A stretch of 64,000 bases of DNA from Hexactinellida sp. DTS-2022 (Eukaryota; Porifera; Hexactinellida): positions 3,224,001 through 3,288,000 of the forward strand of contig JAPNXP010000007.1 in the NCBI GenBank assembly GCA_028753945.1, in the 5' to 3' direction. The position numbers and the translations under genes are program-made. Below are positions 49,113 through 60,280 of this stretch, piece after piece; the first letter of the stretch is position 1; each line of letters starts with the position of its first letter. The notes under the pieces were generated by a model that made no database searches, was not told where the DNA came from, and was given only the letters and a program-made list of their open reading frames with translations.

Positions 49113-49770
49113 CATTTGTTCTACTATTTATAGCAAAAACTAAATCAACCACATGACTATGGTCAACCACATATCTATTTCTGCCACATTATTATGGTCA
49201 GCCACATAACACAATGCAAAAATGGTAGCATATTTCACATACTATTATTACATAAAGTTATCTGAAACGACTATGATTTCTATAATAAGATATTGTGACA
49301 TCTGAAACAATAAATAAAGCATCAGATTTCAGTTGTATAATTACACTATAGTATCAGGTTTCAATATACGCAAATTACAACAATACCTCAATCACATTAC
49401 ACTTTACACTTTTGAATTGTGTCAAGCAATACAATCTATGGCAATGGTAACCATGGAAATGATATAGAGTCAGAATTCTAATGTGGAGATAATAAAATCA
49501 ATCATTTATAAATATTAATCGTTTTTTTCATCATAAAAACAATGATCTATGTCAGGGCATTGAGTTATTTCGAAAAATGACCAAATATGGAGCTATATTA
49601 ATACGCATAAGTGCATTCGTATTGACCAAAAAAAATGTTTTACCACCTAGCATGAAACAAGACATGCCTAAGAATAAATTAGCAAGAAAAAATATAATTG
49701 CCTCGGAATGTTATTTCCACTGAAAATCACCATTTTCGTCTTTTCGGCGATACCGTTATAAGTCTGATCT
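49113..49770. other. Non-coding AT-rich stretch
   Basis: No gene or repeat termini recognised. Confidence 0.3.
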
Positions 49771-51300
49771 TTTACAGTATTTTGATTAATTGAATCTAGA
49801 TTCTGCAGATGAACCTAATGTCACAGCAATACTCTTTGATGGGGCTGCACTTGTACACGTTCTCAAACTTGGTGCTCCAAAAACCTTTGAAAACTATTAT
49901 TGCAATGTTTTTGTTCCTCACAATATCCGATGGCTAGAAAGGGCGTATCGTATAGATGTAATTTGGGATGTCTATGTAGATGGTGGTCTGAAAACAAGTG
50001 CTAGACAAAAGCTAAGTTTGGGTAACAGACGCTAAGTGGTGCCACACGTAAGAATACCTCAAAACTGGCAAAGTTTTTTTCAGAGTAAATGAAAACAAAA
50101 TAGAACTTTTTAAATTTTTGGCAGAAAAACTTACACAAAATGATATACCAGGAAAAAAGATTTTTGTAACCCAAAATCCCAATGTTATTTCAACACCAAT
50201 AAGTGATAATGATCCGTTATGTCCAGGGGTGGTGAATCTGCTGTTAACAGCTAACTATTAGCTGTTAACAGCTAAGAATTCGTCCCCAATTGGCATTTAA
50301 CCTTAACTGCATTTAAGTCGCCTTTAAGCTGTTAAGAGCCAATTCTAGCTGTTAACAGCTTCAATTTTCATTTGCTGTTAACAGCCAGTGGCTGTTAACA
50401 CCGCTGTTAACAGCTTGGCTGTTTCCATCCCAGGTTATGTCCACTTCTACACATGAAGAAGCAGATACACGCATTTTCTTACATTGTTTAGATACATCAA
50501 AGAAAGGACACAAAAAAATCATGATAAGGACTGTTGACACAAATGTTATTGTTCTTGCCATTTCAACATTCCATTAACTTGCATTTAAGGAATTATAGAT
50601 TGCATTTGGAACGGGAAACTATTTTCGATAACTTCCTATCGATTACTATGCATTTTCATTAGGTCCTGCTAAATCTGTAGCATTACCATTATTCCATGCA
50701 TTAACTGGTTGTGACAGTGTCTTTCTTTCATGGTCGGGGAAAAATTAAAGCCTGGAGGGTTTGGTCATCCTTTGACGAAATAACTACTTGTTTTCAGCAG
50801 CTAGCAAATCAAGCTTTCAATTTCCAATTTATATCCGAAGAATGGCAAGCAGCACTTGAAAGATTTATTGTACTATTATATCATAGAACGAGTCATTTTA
50901 CAAAGGTTTGTAAAAGCCATATCCTTTTCCCATAAATATGTCTTTAATATGTTAATTTATTGAATTTAGATAAATTAAATGAGGAAATTTCTGTTTACAA
51001 AGAAGGGAAGGACTTAAGAAGGATAACCGCCCACTCATAACGCACTTTTGCTACATATTAGGCGGACAATTTAACAAGGAGGGTATATTTGGGGCCAATG
51101 TCTGGTTGCTCAGCCAACACTCCCAAATCCAGTCGAATGGGGCTGGATTTTGAAATATCAGGTGATCAACCGAATTGGACAACAATACCAGAAGCATCCA
51201 AAACATGTCAAGAACTATTAAGTGAGGATGTAAACAATCTTGCTCAGGGAGATGCGCATGTCATAAAGCTTCCCTTCCAATACCTCACTTTGTGCATGTG
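49770..51300 (+). pseudogene. C-terminal part of transposon-like gene X, second copy
   Basis: Forward-strand pieces follow the X family: VTAILFDGAALVHVL, APKTFENYYCNVFVPH, RIDVIWDVYVDGGLK (49790-50030), then THEEADTRIFLHCLD and IRTVDTNVIVLA (about 50440-50560). Next come LPLFHALTGCDSVF (about 50690-50735), a frameshift into GRGKIKAWRVWSSFDE, and near 51080-51200 GxIWGQ-like and WTTIPEASKTCQELLS. A 210-bp hAT MITE interrupts it at 50224. Several frame changes and stops make it dead. Together with 14.2-19 kb nearly the whole X protein can be reconstructed in outline, but its superfamily is not known to me. Confidence 0.6.
50224..50433. mobile_element. hAT MITE, 210 bp, perfect TSD
   Basis: The 8-mer gttatgtc flanks both ends (50216-50223, 50434-50441). 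Ends CAGGGGTGG and CCATCCCAG are inverted with two mismatches. The interior contains at least seven copies of 'gctgttaacagc', itself a palindrome. Confidence 0.9.
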
Positions 51301-51424
51301 ATGGATAGTGTAAAAACCAACTAATTTTGTGCTATTATTATTATTGAAATTTTATACCTTCACAACAAAAACTCGGGCATATTGTGTACAGAAGTTTCTA
51401 TCTCGTGCAATTTGAACCAAATGA

Positions 51425-51790
51425 CTTTTAAGAGGGCCCGAATGTGCAGAACTAGCTTCAAGAAGCTGATTGGAGTCGAACAAGGGGTCACTCGATAGGG
51501 TTCGAATAAAATTTCTGAATGGAATGTTGTTAAATTCATCTACATTCCTGCGTCGTCATGGAAAAATTGTCTCAAGTGACCACCTAAATGACGCCAAATT
51601 TAGAGTTGATTACGAATATCGGCATAAAAATTGGATCGGACTTGATTTGAGGAAGTTAGATGAGTTCTAACACATTCAAAATGTGTCCTTTAAGTGGTTA
51701 ATTGTGGCCAAACATTGGAATTTGGAGCAGGCACTATATCCAAAAATAGACTATTTGCATTAAAAACAAATCTACGAAGTCTGAAATTTC
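51425..51790. repeat. Dispersed repeat, inverted copy of 11031-11400
   Basis: Matches the other copy in reverse orientation over about 350 bp. A 66-residue open frame here (51470-51670) is not supported because the other copy lacks it intact. Confidence 0.7.
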
Positions 51791-51908
51791 TATATAAAAA
51801 TGCATGATTAATGTTGTAAGCGGCTGGACTAGTAGTCGTTCTCCTAATTTACTAAGGTCAACATCTAGTTTCTTGTGGAATTCTTGAAATTTCTAAATAT
51901 GTTTATAG

Positions 51909-52186
51909 CAAGGTTGCAACCGAATAGTTGACCGAATAGTTGCTTGCCGATTAGCTAAGAATCGGTCGCTTACCGAAACCCAGTATTATTTGTCATTTTG
52001 GATCGCAAATACATCCATGTCTACAATTACAAGTATTTGCTTCACCTAATAATGATATTTTGTCGAATATATGTTAGTATTCGGTTGACAAATTTTACTA
52101 TTCAGTCAACCGAATAAAACTATTTGGTCAAACGAAAGCGACCGATTCTTAGCTAATCGGCAAGCAACTATTCGGTTGCAACCTTG
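51909..52186. mobile_element. hAT MITE, 278 bp, perfect TSD, long TIRs
   Basis: Target duplication gtttatag (51901-51908, 52187-52194). The terminal inverted repeats start CAAGGTTGCAACCGAATAGT and run more than 50 bp each with small gaps, including 'cgattagctaagaatcg'. The elements are almost entirely TIR. Confidence 0.95.
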
Positions 52187-52236
52187 GTTTATAGGAAACA
52201 GATAAAACATTGACTAATATATAAATTAGTCAATGT

Positions 52237-52610
52237 TTTATAAACATTCCTATGTTGCCAGTGAAATGAAATCTTTCGAAAATGAGACGTAACTCAAAAA
52301 CTAGCTATTTTATGTAACTATGCTAGTACTGATCTATCCGCAATTGGTAACTTCCTATTCATTGAGAATATATTTTTTAGGCCTAACTTCAATAATCTTT
52401 GAGATAATGAGTATATTACCAGATAAAGAATTAACTGCTAATAGTCTCTCAAATATTATTGAAGTTAGGCCTTGAAGAAATATTATCAATGAATAGGAAG
52501 TTACAAATTACGGATAGATCAGTAATAGAATAGTTTACAAAAAATCGATAGTTTTGAGTTATGGATCATTTAGGAAACATACATTTCCCTGGCAACCGAG
52601 GAATGTGTCA
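52237..52610. repeat. Foldback repeat, about 375 bp
   Basis: Arms of about 170 bp: 'actgatctatccg', 'aacttcctattcattga' and 'ggcctaacttcaata' on the left are mirrored on the right. The centre is near 52430. Outer parts with 'cattcctatgttgccag' are mirrored by 'ctggcaaccgaggaatg'. No open frame. Confidence 0.8.
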
Positions 52611-53029
52611 ATATTTATTTATAATTTCGATAGATTTCATTCAACGAGTCATGGACATCCTCATGTTCCAATTTGAACATTTATAACGAGTTTAACTATG
52701 TTAAAAGCAGGCTATAAAAACACGATAATTCCCACGAAAAATAGCGATTACGTAATCAAATGGTGATATATCACAATTCTAAAGGGTGTTATATATGCCT
52801 TGATATCATGTTCCTAACTCCCTATATAATTATAATGCATTTTTCAGGTTTGTCATTACTAGCTATTGAGATAAAGTTAAGTCACCTATTTATCAATGGC
52901 CTTTAAGTAATCCATGTATAACGACCTTATATAACGAAGTTCACGGTTCAATAAGATTTATTTTGAATAAAAAAAATCAATCAATCTACAAATTAATCGA
53001 TAGACAAGTGAATTTTGGTGAGTTTAGGA

Positions 53030-53266
53030 CACGGGTGCCCAACTCAATATTAACTGCGGGCCACATTGGTTTCCTCAAATATTAGGTGGTCCATAAAGGC
53101 CAATTGATAAATTTCAGATATATAAGGGAGAGATAGGTTGGGGTATCCAAGTGGAAATGGAACAGTAAAGGTTAAGAAACAAATCTAAAATCATTACAGA
53201 CTACATAAATTGATCAAAAATATTAACCGGATTAAATTTACGCGGGCCGTATGATGGGCACCCCTG
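53030..53266. mobile_element. hAT MITE, 237 bp
   Basis: Ends CACGGGTGCCC and GGGCACCCCTG are inverted with one or two mismatches. The flanking 8-mers gtttagga (53022-53029) and gtttaggg (53267-53274) match at 7 of 8. Confidence 0.8.
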
Positions 53267-53475
53267 GTTTAGGGCAAGGAATTATCCAGAAGTGCGAGAC
53301 GCTCCAATGAGAGTATGATTTTTGGAAAAAAATTAATTAAGAGCGCGAATATATGGAATCTTCTCATATATCGTAACAATAATTTGTGATTTAGGCGGAC
53401 CGAAATTGGATCATACCAGGATTAGGAGAATAAACGGCTGCATAATACACTAGTTTGGAATAAATATAACTGAAG

Positions 53476-54557
53476 CATAGCCTACTATACATAATGCCCC
53501 ACGGTAACTTGATAATTTTGGACCATGGATGCGGTCGAAGATGGATTCGTAAATTCTAAATTAAGTCGATTGCAAGCTGAATTATTGATAAACTAAGTGG
53601 CTAATTTTTAATTTAAGTGTTTTGTGTACATTGTAAATACAAATACTATCGTATACCCCTTGCTTGTATGAATTAGCTAATATCACTAATGATTGGGACT
53701 GGACAATAATACAAAACTACACATTTATATAATAGTTAAGTATAAAACATACATTCATGTATTATACATTTTCTTAAACAATATACAATAACACACATTA
53801 TACTAGTAACAGCAATTAGTGTGCACTGGTGGTTTTTGATGCTGTGAGTCATATGTTTATGTGATACCAGGCGATACAGGTGTTCTTTCATTCTACAAAC
53901 TACAAAGAACATATGTACATATGAGAATAACTTTTTTTCTAAATCAATATCAACTAAATTTTTTCACTTTCGTTTCTCAACCCCTTTTGAGACTACTATG
54001 GAGTAGTAATCTTTTATCTGATAAATATCTGATAAATACTTGTTACAGTTGGTGCGAGTTGAGATAAGTCTAGTTTGTATGTATGGGATGAATAGGATAA
54101 TACAATCAAAGGATTACGGTTTTAATACTAATGGTAATGCGGAAATGGTTCGAATTTTTCAAAATAGGAAATAGTTCAAACAAAAAAGGAAATAGTTCGA
54201 AATTCATTTTGTATTATTGGACCATGGATTCAAGCCGGGATTTTCTCATATCCATGGTGCAAGCAACACTAAAAAATTCGAACAATTTCCGGTTTTGGTT
54301 TTTCGAACCATTTCCCGCATACCATACTAATATTGATTCTAGTCTAAGTATGGGAGTGGGAATGTTGAAAAGCGATTAGAAAAATTAGTACAAGAAAAAA
54401 CAAAGAAAATTTAATGTTGTATATCATATAATGCAACTCATATTCAAATATTAAGGGTTATTGTAAATAATTAAATCATAGCAGAATATTGTGGTTACTT
54501 AAAATTCCCCATCTGCGAACGCATCCATGGTACCAAATTCGTAGTTTACTGTTAGGC
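53476..54557. mobile_element. Internally deleted P-element derivative
   Basis: The left end 'catagcctactatacataa' matches the P-element TIR at 19166. The subterminal 'accatggatgcggt' matches 19201-19215. The right end shows 'gcatccatggtacc' and 'tttactgttaggc', mirrored as in the full element, after which the terminus is lost. Internal sequence is about 1 kb without transposase coding. Confidence 0.7.
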
Positions 54558-54856
54558 AGGTCGCATGATATTTTGAGACGCGTGAGAATTTGAGACATTC
54601 TAAAAGAAAACCATGGATTTGCAATTAGAAATTATACAGCGATATTTTGAGACACTAAAAGGAATTTTTGGATTTTTTACTTTGTATTATGAATTTAAGA
54701 ATACTATCATTTTGAGATCATAATATAGATAAACCCTATACTATTATAAAATTAACTATATATGAAACTTAATTTATGCATTAATTGTCTTATTCATTTA
54801 CAACAAATAAACAATAAAATCCTTTCTTATTTTGAAATTAATCCAAATGAATTTGA

Positions 54857-55288
54857 CTAAATCATCCACTTTATTCGCGAAGAAAAATATCCTGAGGCAT
54901 CGAAAGCTTCGTCAGACAAAATGGAACTACAAAAGAAGATTGTCTTGAAGTCGATGCGTGCCTTTACTGGTAGCCAATGTAGATTTTTGAGTATAGGAGT
55001 AATGTGGTCGTATCTATTGGTACCTGAGATTAACCGAGCAGCTGCGTTTTGAATACTCTGTAACCTGTTCAACTCCCGCACTGGTAACCCGAAAAATAAA
55101 GCATTACAGTAGTCTAGTCTACATGAGACAAATGCATGGATAAGTCGTTCAATAGATACTTTGTCAAGAAAGTTACAAAGAGCCCCTATTCTATACAGGG
55201 AAAGAGATGCTCTCTTACAAACTTTACTTACATGTGATTTCATTGACAGATGCTTGTTCCAGCTGACACCCAAGTTTAAAACAGTCAC
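54857..55288 (-). pseudogene. CR1/L2-like LINE, C-terminal reverse transcriptase fragment
   Basis: A 143-residue minus-strand frame shows LGVSWNKHLSMKSHVSKVCK, CRLDYCNALFFGLPVREL, LQSIQNAAARLISGT and HITPILKNLHWLPVKARI in order. These are the thumb and post-RT blocks of CR1/L2-type non-LTR retrotransposons. The GTG start is not a real one. The copy is 5'-truncated at about 55288, as is usual for LINEs, and ends before a clear 3' tail. Confidence 0.8.
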
Positions 55289-55329
55289 ATGACTCGGACT
55301 CGAGTCACATGACTCGGTGACTCAGGAAA

Positions 55330-55510
55330 AGCCCTGGATAATTGGTAGATCTACTGATAAGGATATTTTATTTTCTCCGACTTATACTTTTTGAGATAAT
55401 CTCTACATAAACAAGGTCACTTTCCGGAAATTGCAGCGATTTTTTTTGTACAAAATGAAGGCTATTTTGACCTCTAGTGACGTCAAAATTGTTCCGATTC
55501 AAATTTACTT
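55330..55510. repeat. Dispersed repeat shared with 63380-63560
   Basis: Shares 'ctgataaggat', 'ctccgacttatactttt', 'ggtcactttccggaaatt' and 'ttgacctctagtgacgt' with 63380-63560, and the last part also with 63680-63730. Confidence 0.65.
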
Positions 55511-57330
55511 TCACTTTTGGAAACCTAGCATGTCAAAGTACGTTTGGAAATGTTAATACAAGAATAAAACCAGAACGTTCTATATCTTCAACACAAGATG
55601 TTATAATGGGAAATATTTTTCAGCTGGAAGAGATGCATAATTTAAAAGACGAACCAGTAGACATATTTTTCTGAAAACTTGACACCATGATAGCAAATAC
55701 AGTTTTAATTGGATCTTCTGGACTTTGAACAATGTATCTTGCCTCCTTTGAATGATATATCTGATTCCACAAGTATTTTATGCATTGGAATAATATGTTT
55801 CTCAACTTCAGAGAAAGAATGGCTCGCTTGTTTAAGGAAAGAAAGAATTTCGCTCTCAACTCCAAAAGAAGAATATAACTTTTCCAAAGTATTGAATTGA
55901 GGAAGAGATAGACAAGTCATTTACTGAAGATATTTATAACAACCTGGGGAATTCAAGCGTGTTTTAAGAGCCAAATTATTCTGAAGATGTTATACCCACG
56001 CCTGTTCTTGGGTACAAGACTGTTTTCTAACTGACATTGGATGAACTGTATGAAGCCTAGATATTTAAAGGGAATCGGCGACCTAAATAGGTTTTAGTTC
56101 TATGTATAACTCGTTGAATTTAATCTTTGGCCAAAGATAATTTGCAAGCATTCTCTTATATTCATTGGGCAGTTCACAGGTTACGAGACGAACTAGAAAT
56201 CTCACAGAGAATCGGTTGAAGTTGTCGTATATCGCTTATAAAGCCTAGGGAAAGTCGCAGAATTTCTCCATTGTGAATGGCTCTAGGGCAGTGGTTCTCA
56301 AACTTAAAAAAAAATGGGGTTTTGGTCCCCTATGTAATTTGGTAACTTCTTGCGGTCCCCCAATAATTTCTGCACAAAAATCTCTAATCCAGTATTCGTA
56401 TACTTTGAAAAAACTATAAAGGATAAGAGCAAAAGAGCAAAAGCTACATCTATGTTACTTACAAAATCTAAAATAACAGCTGTGGGCGACATGTAGAATT
56501 TGCTATAGATAGGGGTTCGTGGGAATAGTGCCCATTAGATATTCAATATATCAGAACAGCTAAAATTTTAGATTTTTTTCTTCCCTTGGACTGAATCCGA
56601 ATTAGAGGGTCTATAATCCTTGCTGAATTAACTGCAATCAACCTATAGAGTATTTATTTGTGCTAGAATATTCAGGCATTACGAATATTTTCACATAATT
56701 GTATATTTATTACGGAATGTATTACCTTAGAAAACAAATTAGTTTAAAGAATCCAAGGAGGATGCAGAATTTGTTACATGTGGGTCGTGATTTTATATAA
56801 CAATGTCAACCCTAGCTGGGATCCTGAGGGGCGAGGTAATCCCCCAGGGCGGTCTTGGGGCGGAGCTCCTAGAAGGTGATACAATATAGTGCCAATGCCC
56901 CAATTTCCAATACATTACCAGTGTGATACTTAGTAGGTTATTCTAGACATTTCGAAATTCAAGGGACCATATGACACTACCACAAGGAGTGGACATCTAA
57001 CTAACCAAGGAAGTGATATATATCAGTCCAGGACTCCTGACCACTACATAGTAATCGGCACAGTAAAACTATGTTACTAACTTTTTCTAGTCACCTGAAA
57101 TGATTTCTAATTCTAAAATGTATGCTAATTATTTTTTGGGTTTAACTACATCTCGCGGTCCTTCAAAAAGGGACCGCGGACCCGAGTTTGAGAATCTCTG
57201 CTCTAGGGATTCTTGCGCTTGAGGCCAAAATTTGGCTAATTTAACTTTAAAATAGTGTCAAGATTACAGTGAAATATATTGCTACTATATCTTGGAATGG
57301 AATCTAAGATATTTTCGAGAATTAATCCTG
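55500..57330 (-). pseudogene. P-element transposase pseudogene, second copy
   Basis: Minus-strand pieces align with the 19-22 kb transposase: QCQLENSLVPKNRRGYNI, LPQFNTLEKLYSSFGVES, HKILVESDISFKGGKI, EDPIKTVFAIMVSSF and KIFPIITSCVEDIERSG. It has several stops and frame changes. The first catalytic motif reads MHKILVES, where the intact-looking copy has MDEIHVKS, so the aspartate is lost. A 912-bp hAT element splits it at 56289. Only the central third of the protein is recognisable. Confidence 0.75.
56289..57200. mobile_element. Non-autonomous hAT element, 912 bp, perfect TSD
   Basis: Target duplication ctctaggg (56281-56288, 57201-57208). Ends CAGTGGTTCTCAAACTT and CGAGTTTGAGAATCTCTG are inverted with small mismatches. 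There is no transposase frame. Near 57005-57067 it contains a diverged relative of palindrome B ('ggactcctgaccactacatagtaatcggcacagt'). Confidence 0.9.
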
Positions 57331-58033
57331 CATCACTCCTAAATTAATTTTTAGTGACTCCACTTTTGATGATTTAGCTAATTATGTGGACATTCTTCAC
57401 ATTTATCTTCCTTGATTTTATTTTATATCAGTTATTCTATTACTAATATGCACTGACAGCGCTGTGAATAGTATACGGAGACTGCAAACAAATCCCTGGT
57501 GCGATAATATTTATAATTTTTTGTCATTCAACAAATTCAATGGAAAATTTTATACTTAACAAAGTACTGATAAATATCTTATTCAAGATAGTTGAAACCA
57601 TTCCTGCACTGATATTTCGGTTCAATTTGGACACAATTTTCAATGCCAATTTTTTCAAACGCCTACCAATTGGTGTCCAAAAAGAAAGCACACTTCTATA
57701 AATGAATAGATATCCCGCTTAAATCAATTCATTTGTTTACAAACGTTGTTTGAATAGTACCTATTTAGTATATTTTATCAAAGTTACCTAGTATAATGAT
57801 GCTATTCGGGATATAAAACAAAAAAGTTAGTAGTAAACTATTTTTGCTGATTGGAAAAGTTACAAATTTTAAATTTGGCATGGAGATGCGCAATATGGTG
57901 TTAAATTAGAAGTGAAATACTTTCCAACTCGCTGTTTGGGTATTCGAGGTACGCATTAACGAGGTTTGTTCCGTATATTTATAAAAGTATCCTTTTCTAG
58001 TTACTTAGATTGTTGCTTAGGAATTTTACGAAA
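57331..58033. promoter_or_regulatory. Upstream region of the HEAT-repeat gene
   Basis: No repeat termini seen. A possible 3' splice site 'ccttttctag' ends at 58000, 33 bp before the start codon, so a 5' untranslated exon or trans-splicing is possible. No firm core promoter can be pointed to. Confidence 0.25.
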
Positions 58034-60280
58034 ATGACAAATATTATACCCTATATACAACCTAAATTGGAAGTTTTACTTAGTGGACATCATAATAAAT
58101 TACAAAATCTGCAAGAAGCCATGAACGTCACTATTTTGCAGATCAATATATTACAATGTGAGTCACAAATGTGGAATAAAGTGAATTCAATAAGTATGAA
58201 ACTTAGAGAACTCATATTTTGTTACAGCGTTGCTTTAAAAATATTGAATGAATTGTGTTTTATTAGGAAATGTTTAGAAAAGGCCCTGATCGCAAATACC
58301 AATGTTCGAAAAATCCAGTTTCGTTTTAATTGGATGGAAGAAAGATTAGGCAAGATTTTGCAGCGTAGAGATCGAGCAGGTGCTAGGGTTAGAAGAGGCG
58401 ACAATTTTTTTCATTCTACCATTAAAAGATATTTACCCAATGAAGAATTGGAAAATTGTTATAAACCTCTAGTTGATGATTTTCCGTTGGTTCATTTGAA
58501 TAAAATTTCTAATTCGGAAGCAAGCAAACTCAGTCGCTATGGAAGAAATTCAAATTGTCTTTCTCGGAACTCAATTTATAATAGTGGAAAACTTAGTTCG
58601 CCTATCAGCCATTTGGTTAGCAGTTCTAGTACTTCGCATATATCATCTAAGACGATTTGTTACGATGATCATGACTTTTCCTATCCTGGCTCACAATTAT
58701 TTTCTTCACTCAAAAAGAGTGTGTTAAGCAATAATCAAATGAGATGTTTAAAATTTGCTCCTGGGTATATTAATCCTTATTTCGGTAATGGTAAGGACCA
58801 TAATTCTTCAGAGTATAATGAGAGGGAAAAAATTTATGGAGAACTTCAAAGTTCAAATTCTATTCCTGTTATGAAGCTTCGAAATTCCAAAAACTCGCCC
58901 GAATTTGAAAATAATGTTTTACAATACACATCACAAATCAACACTTCGAACCTCCCATTTATTTATAGGAGTAGAGACATTGTAAACTTACCTTATTTAG
59001 ACTGTTGTTTTTTGTTTTTAAAAGCTCAAAAAAAAATTCCTAATTCTAATTCTCACATATATCCCCAAAATCTGAATTTTCCTTCTAATGAATTATTTAA
59101 CCTAAAGCTATTTGACTCGTGTAGTGAAGACCATAACTTGACGGGAATTGATCAAGTAAATCTTATACCTCCCTTTTCGATTGATAAGAATATGAATACA
59201 TGTTTACCTAATATAGTAGAAATAATCCCTCCGAATCACACAATTCATCCTCAAATTCGTATGCTTGTGTTAAATTCCCTGAAGAATATCCCTTCTTTCG
59301 AGATTGATCACGTATCTCGAATTGATATACTGAATTGTTTGAAAGATGGTTTCATAAAAATTAAGGACTTGGGGAAACTCTTAGCAAGTTGTCTTGATGT
59401 AATTGTTTTTTACAAAATAATGAAAATTCTTATTTCTTTTAATGAAATTATTGACGATTTTCTTATGTTTTCCCTTGAAATATTCAATATATCTAATTGG
59501 CGATTACATTTTGATTTGCTTAGGCAATATCGTATATTTCTACCAAAATTTGATGAAATTTCTTCTGATCTTATTAATGGTTTTAAATATTATCTCGATC
59601 ACTTCTCTATTTCTGAACATCATGAATTAGTTGTTGAATCTTCACTATTGTTGAGGTATTATTTTCCATCTGAACAAAATGAAATATTTCTCAAGTCAGC
59701 CTTATTAGATAATAGTTTAAAACTTTATTGGATAATTATATGCACATTTTTTATCAAATATGGGAAACCCCTGAAAATAGTTATTATTACTATATTGGCC
59801 AGGTTGACGACGGAGACTAATGAGAAAACCCGCTTAGAACTGGCAAAATTAATCGGATATATTCAAGATTGGGATTTTGAGTTATATAATCATTGTTATT
59901 CTGTGTTATCCAAATTGCTCTGGGAAGATCCTTCAAGAAATGTAAGGATAGAAATTGGTAAAATCTTAACACAAATTGGAATGTCAAAAGAAATTATTAA
60001 AGAAAATTTGCATCGTTTAGAACATGATGATAAGGATATAAGATTAAGGGCAGTTAAATCACTAGGCAGTTTTAATTTAACTAATTCCAAATGTATTAGA
60101 AAGCTTTTTGAAATTCTTGAAATAGATTCAAGTATGGCTGTAAAGTTAGAAACAATTAAGACCCTATCATTTCTCTCGATCCATGAATCTAAAATACTAA
60201 CTGTCATATATGAAAAATCAAGAGGCGAAGGCTATGTTGCGTTAGAAGCTCAGAAAGCTTTGAAAATCCTTCAACAATAA
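58034..60280 (+). CDS. HEAT-repeat protein, single large exon
   Basis: 748 codons from ATG 58034 (context aaaATGa). An in-frame TTG 24 bp upstream follows a TAG at 57998 and is not used. The frame is intact, unlike every transposon gene here. Residues 1-120 are helical; residues about 115-145 form a basic stretch (LQRRDRAGARVRRGDN). The middle is Ser/Asn-rich and low in motif content. Residues from about 430 to the end are helical repeats of HEAT/armadillo type: EKTRLELAKLIGYI, RNVRIEIGKILTQIGM, DIRLRAVKSLGSF, VKLETIKTLSFL, ending VALEAQKALKIL. The repeated D-x2-(V/I)R-x3-(A/I)-x2-LG pattern is visible. HEATR4-like proteins share such C-terminal repeats, but that name is only a guess. AATAAA overlaps the stop (60276-60281) and recurs at 60363. 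Lack of introns could mean a retrocopy or one large exon of a longer gene. Confidence 0.75.
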   Translation: MTNIIPYIQPKLEVLLSGHHNKLQNLQEAMNVTILQINILQCESQMWNKVNSISMKLRELIFCYSVALKILNELCFIRKCLEKALIANTNVRKIQFRFNWMEERLGKILQRRDRAGARVRRGDNFFHSTIKRYLPNEELENCYKPLVDDFPLVHLNKISNSEASKLSRYGRNSNCLSRNSIYNSGKLSSPISHLVSSSSTSHISSKTICYDDHDFSYPGSQLFSSLKKSVLSNNQMRCLKFAPGYINPYFGNGKDHNSSEYNEREKIYGELQSSNSIPVMKLRNSKNSPEFENNVLQYTSQINTSNLPFIYRSRDIVNLPYLDCCFLFLKAQKKIPNSNSHIYPQNLNFPSNELFNLKLFDSCSEDHNLTGIDQVNLIPPFSIDKNMNTCLPNIVEIIPPNHTIHPQIRMLVLNSLKNIPSFEIDHVSRIDILNCLKDGFIKIKDLGKLLASCLDVIVFYKIMKILISFNEIIDDFLMFSLEIFNISNWRLHFDLLRQYRIFLPKFDEISSDLINGFKYYLDHFSISEHHELVVESSLLLRYYFPSEQNEIFLKSALLDNSLKLYWIIICTFFIKYGKPLKIVIITILARLTTETNEKTRLELAKLIGYIQDWDFELYNHCYSVLSKLLWEDPSRNVRIEIGKILTQIGMSKEIIKENLHRLEHDDKDIRLRAVKSLGSFNLTNSKCIRKLFEILEIDSSMAVKLETIKTLSFLSIHESKILTVIYEKSRGEGYVALEAQKALKILQQ

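Noticed and set aside
48835..49156. About 100-residue Pro/Ala/Ser-rich frames
   Set aside because: Two overlapping frames of a 20-bp GC-rich minisatellite; no independent coding evidence.
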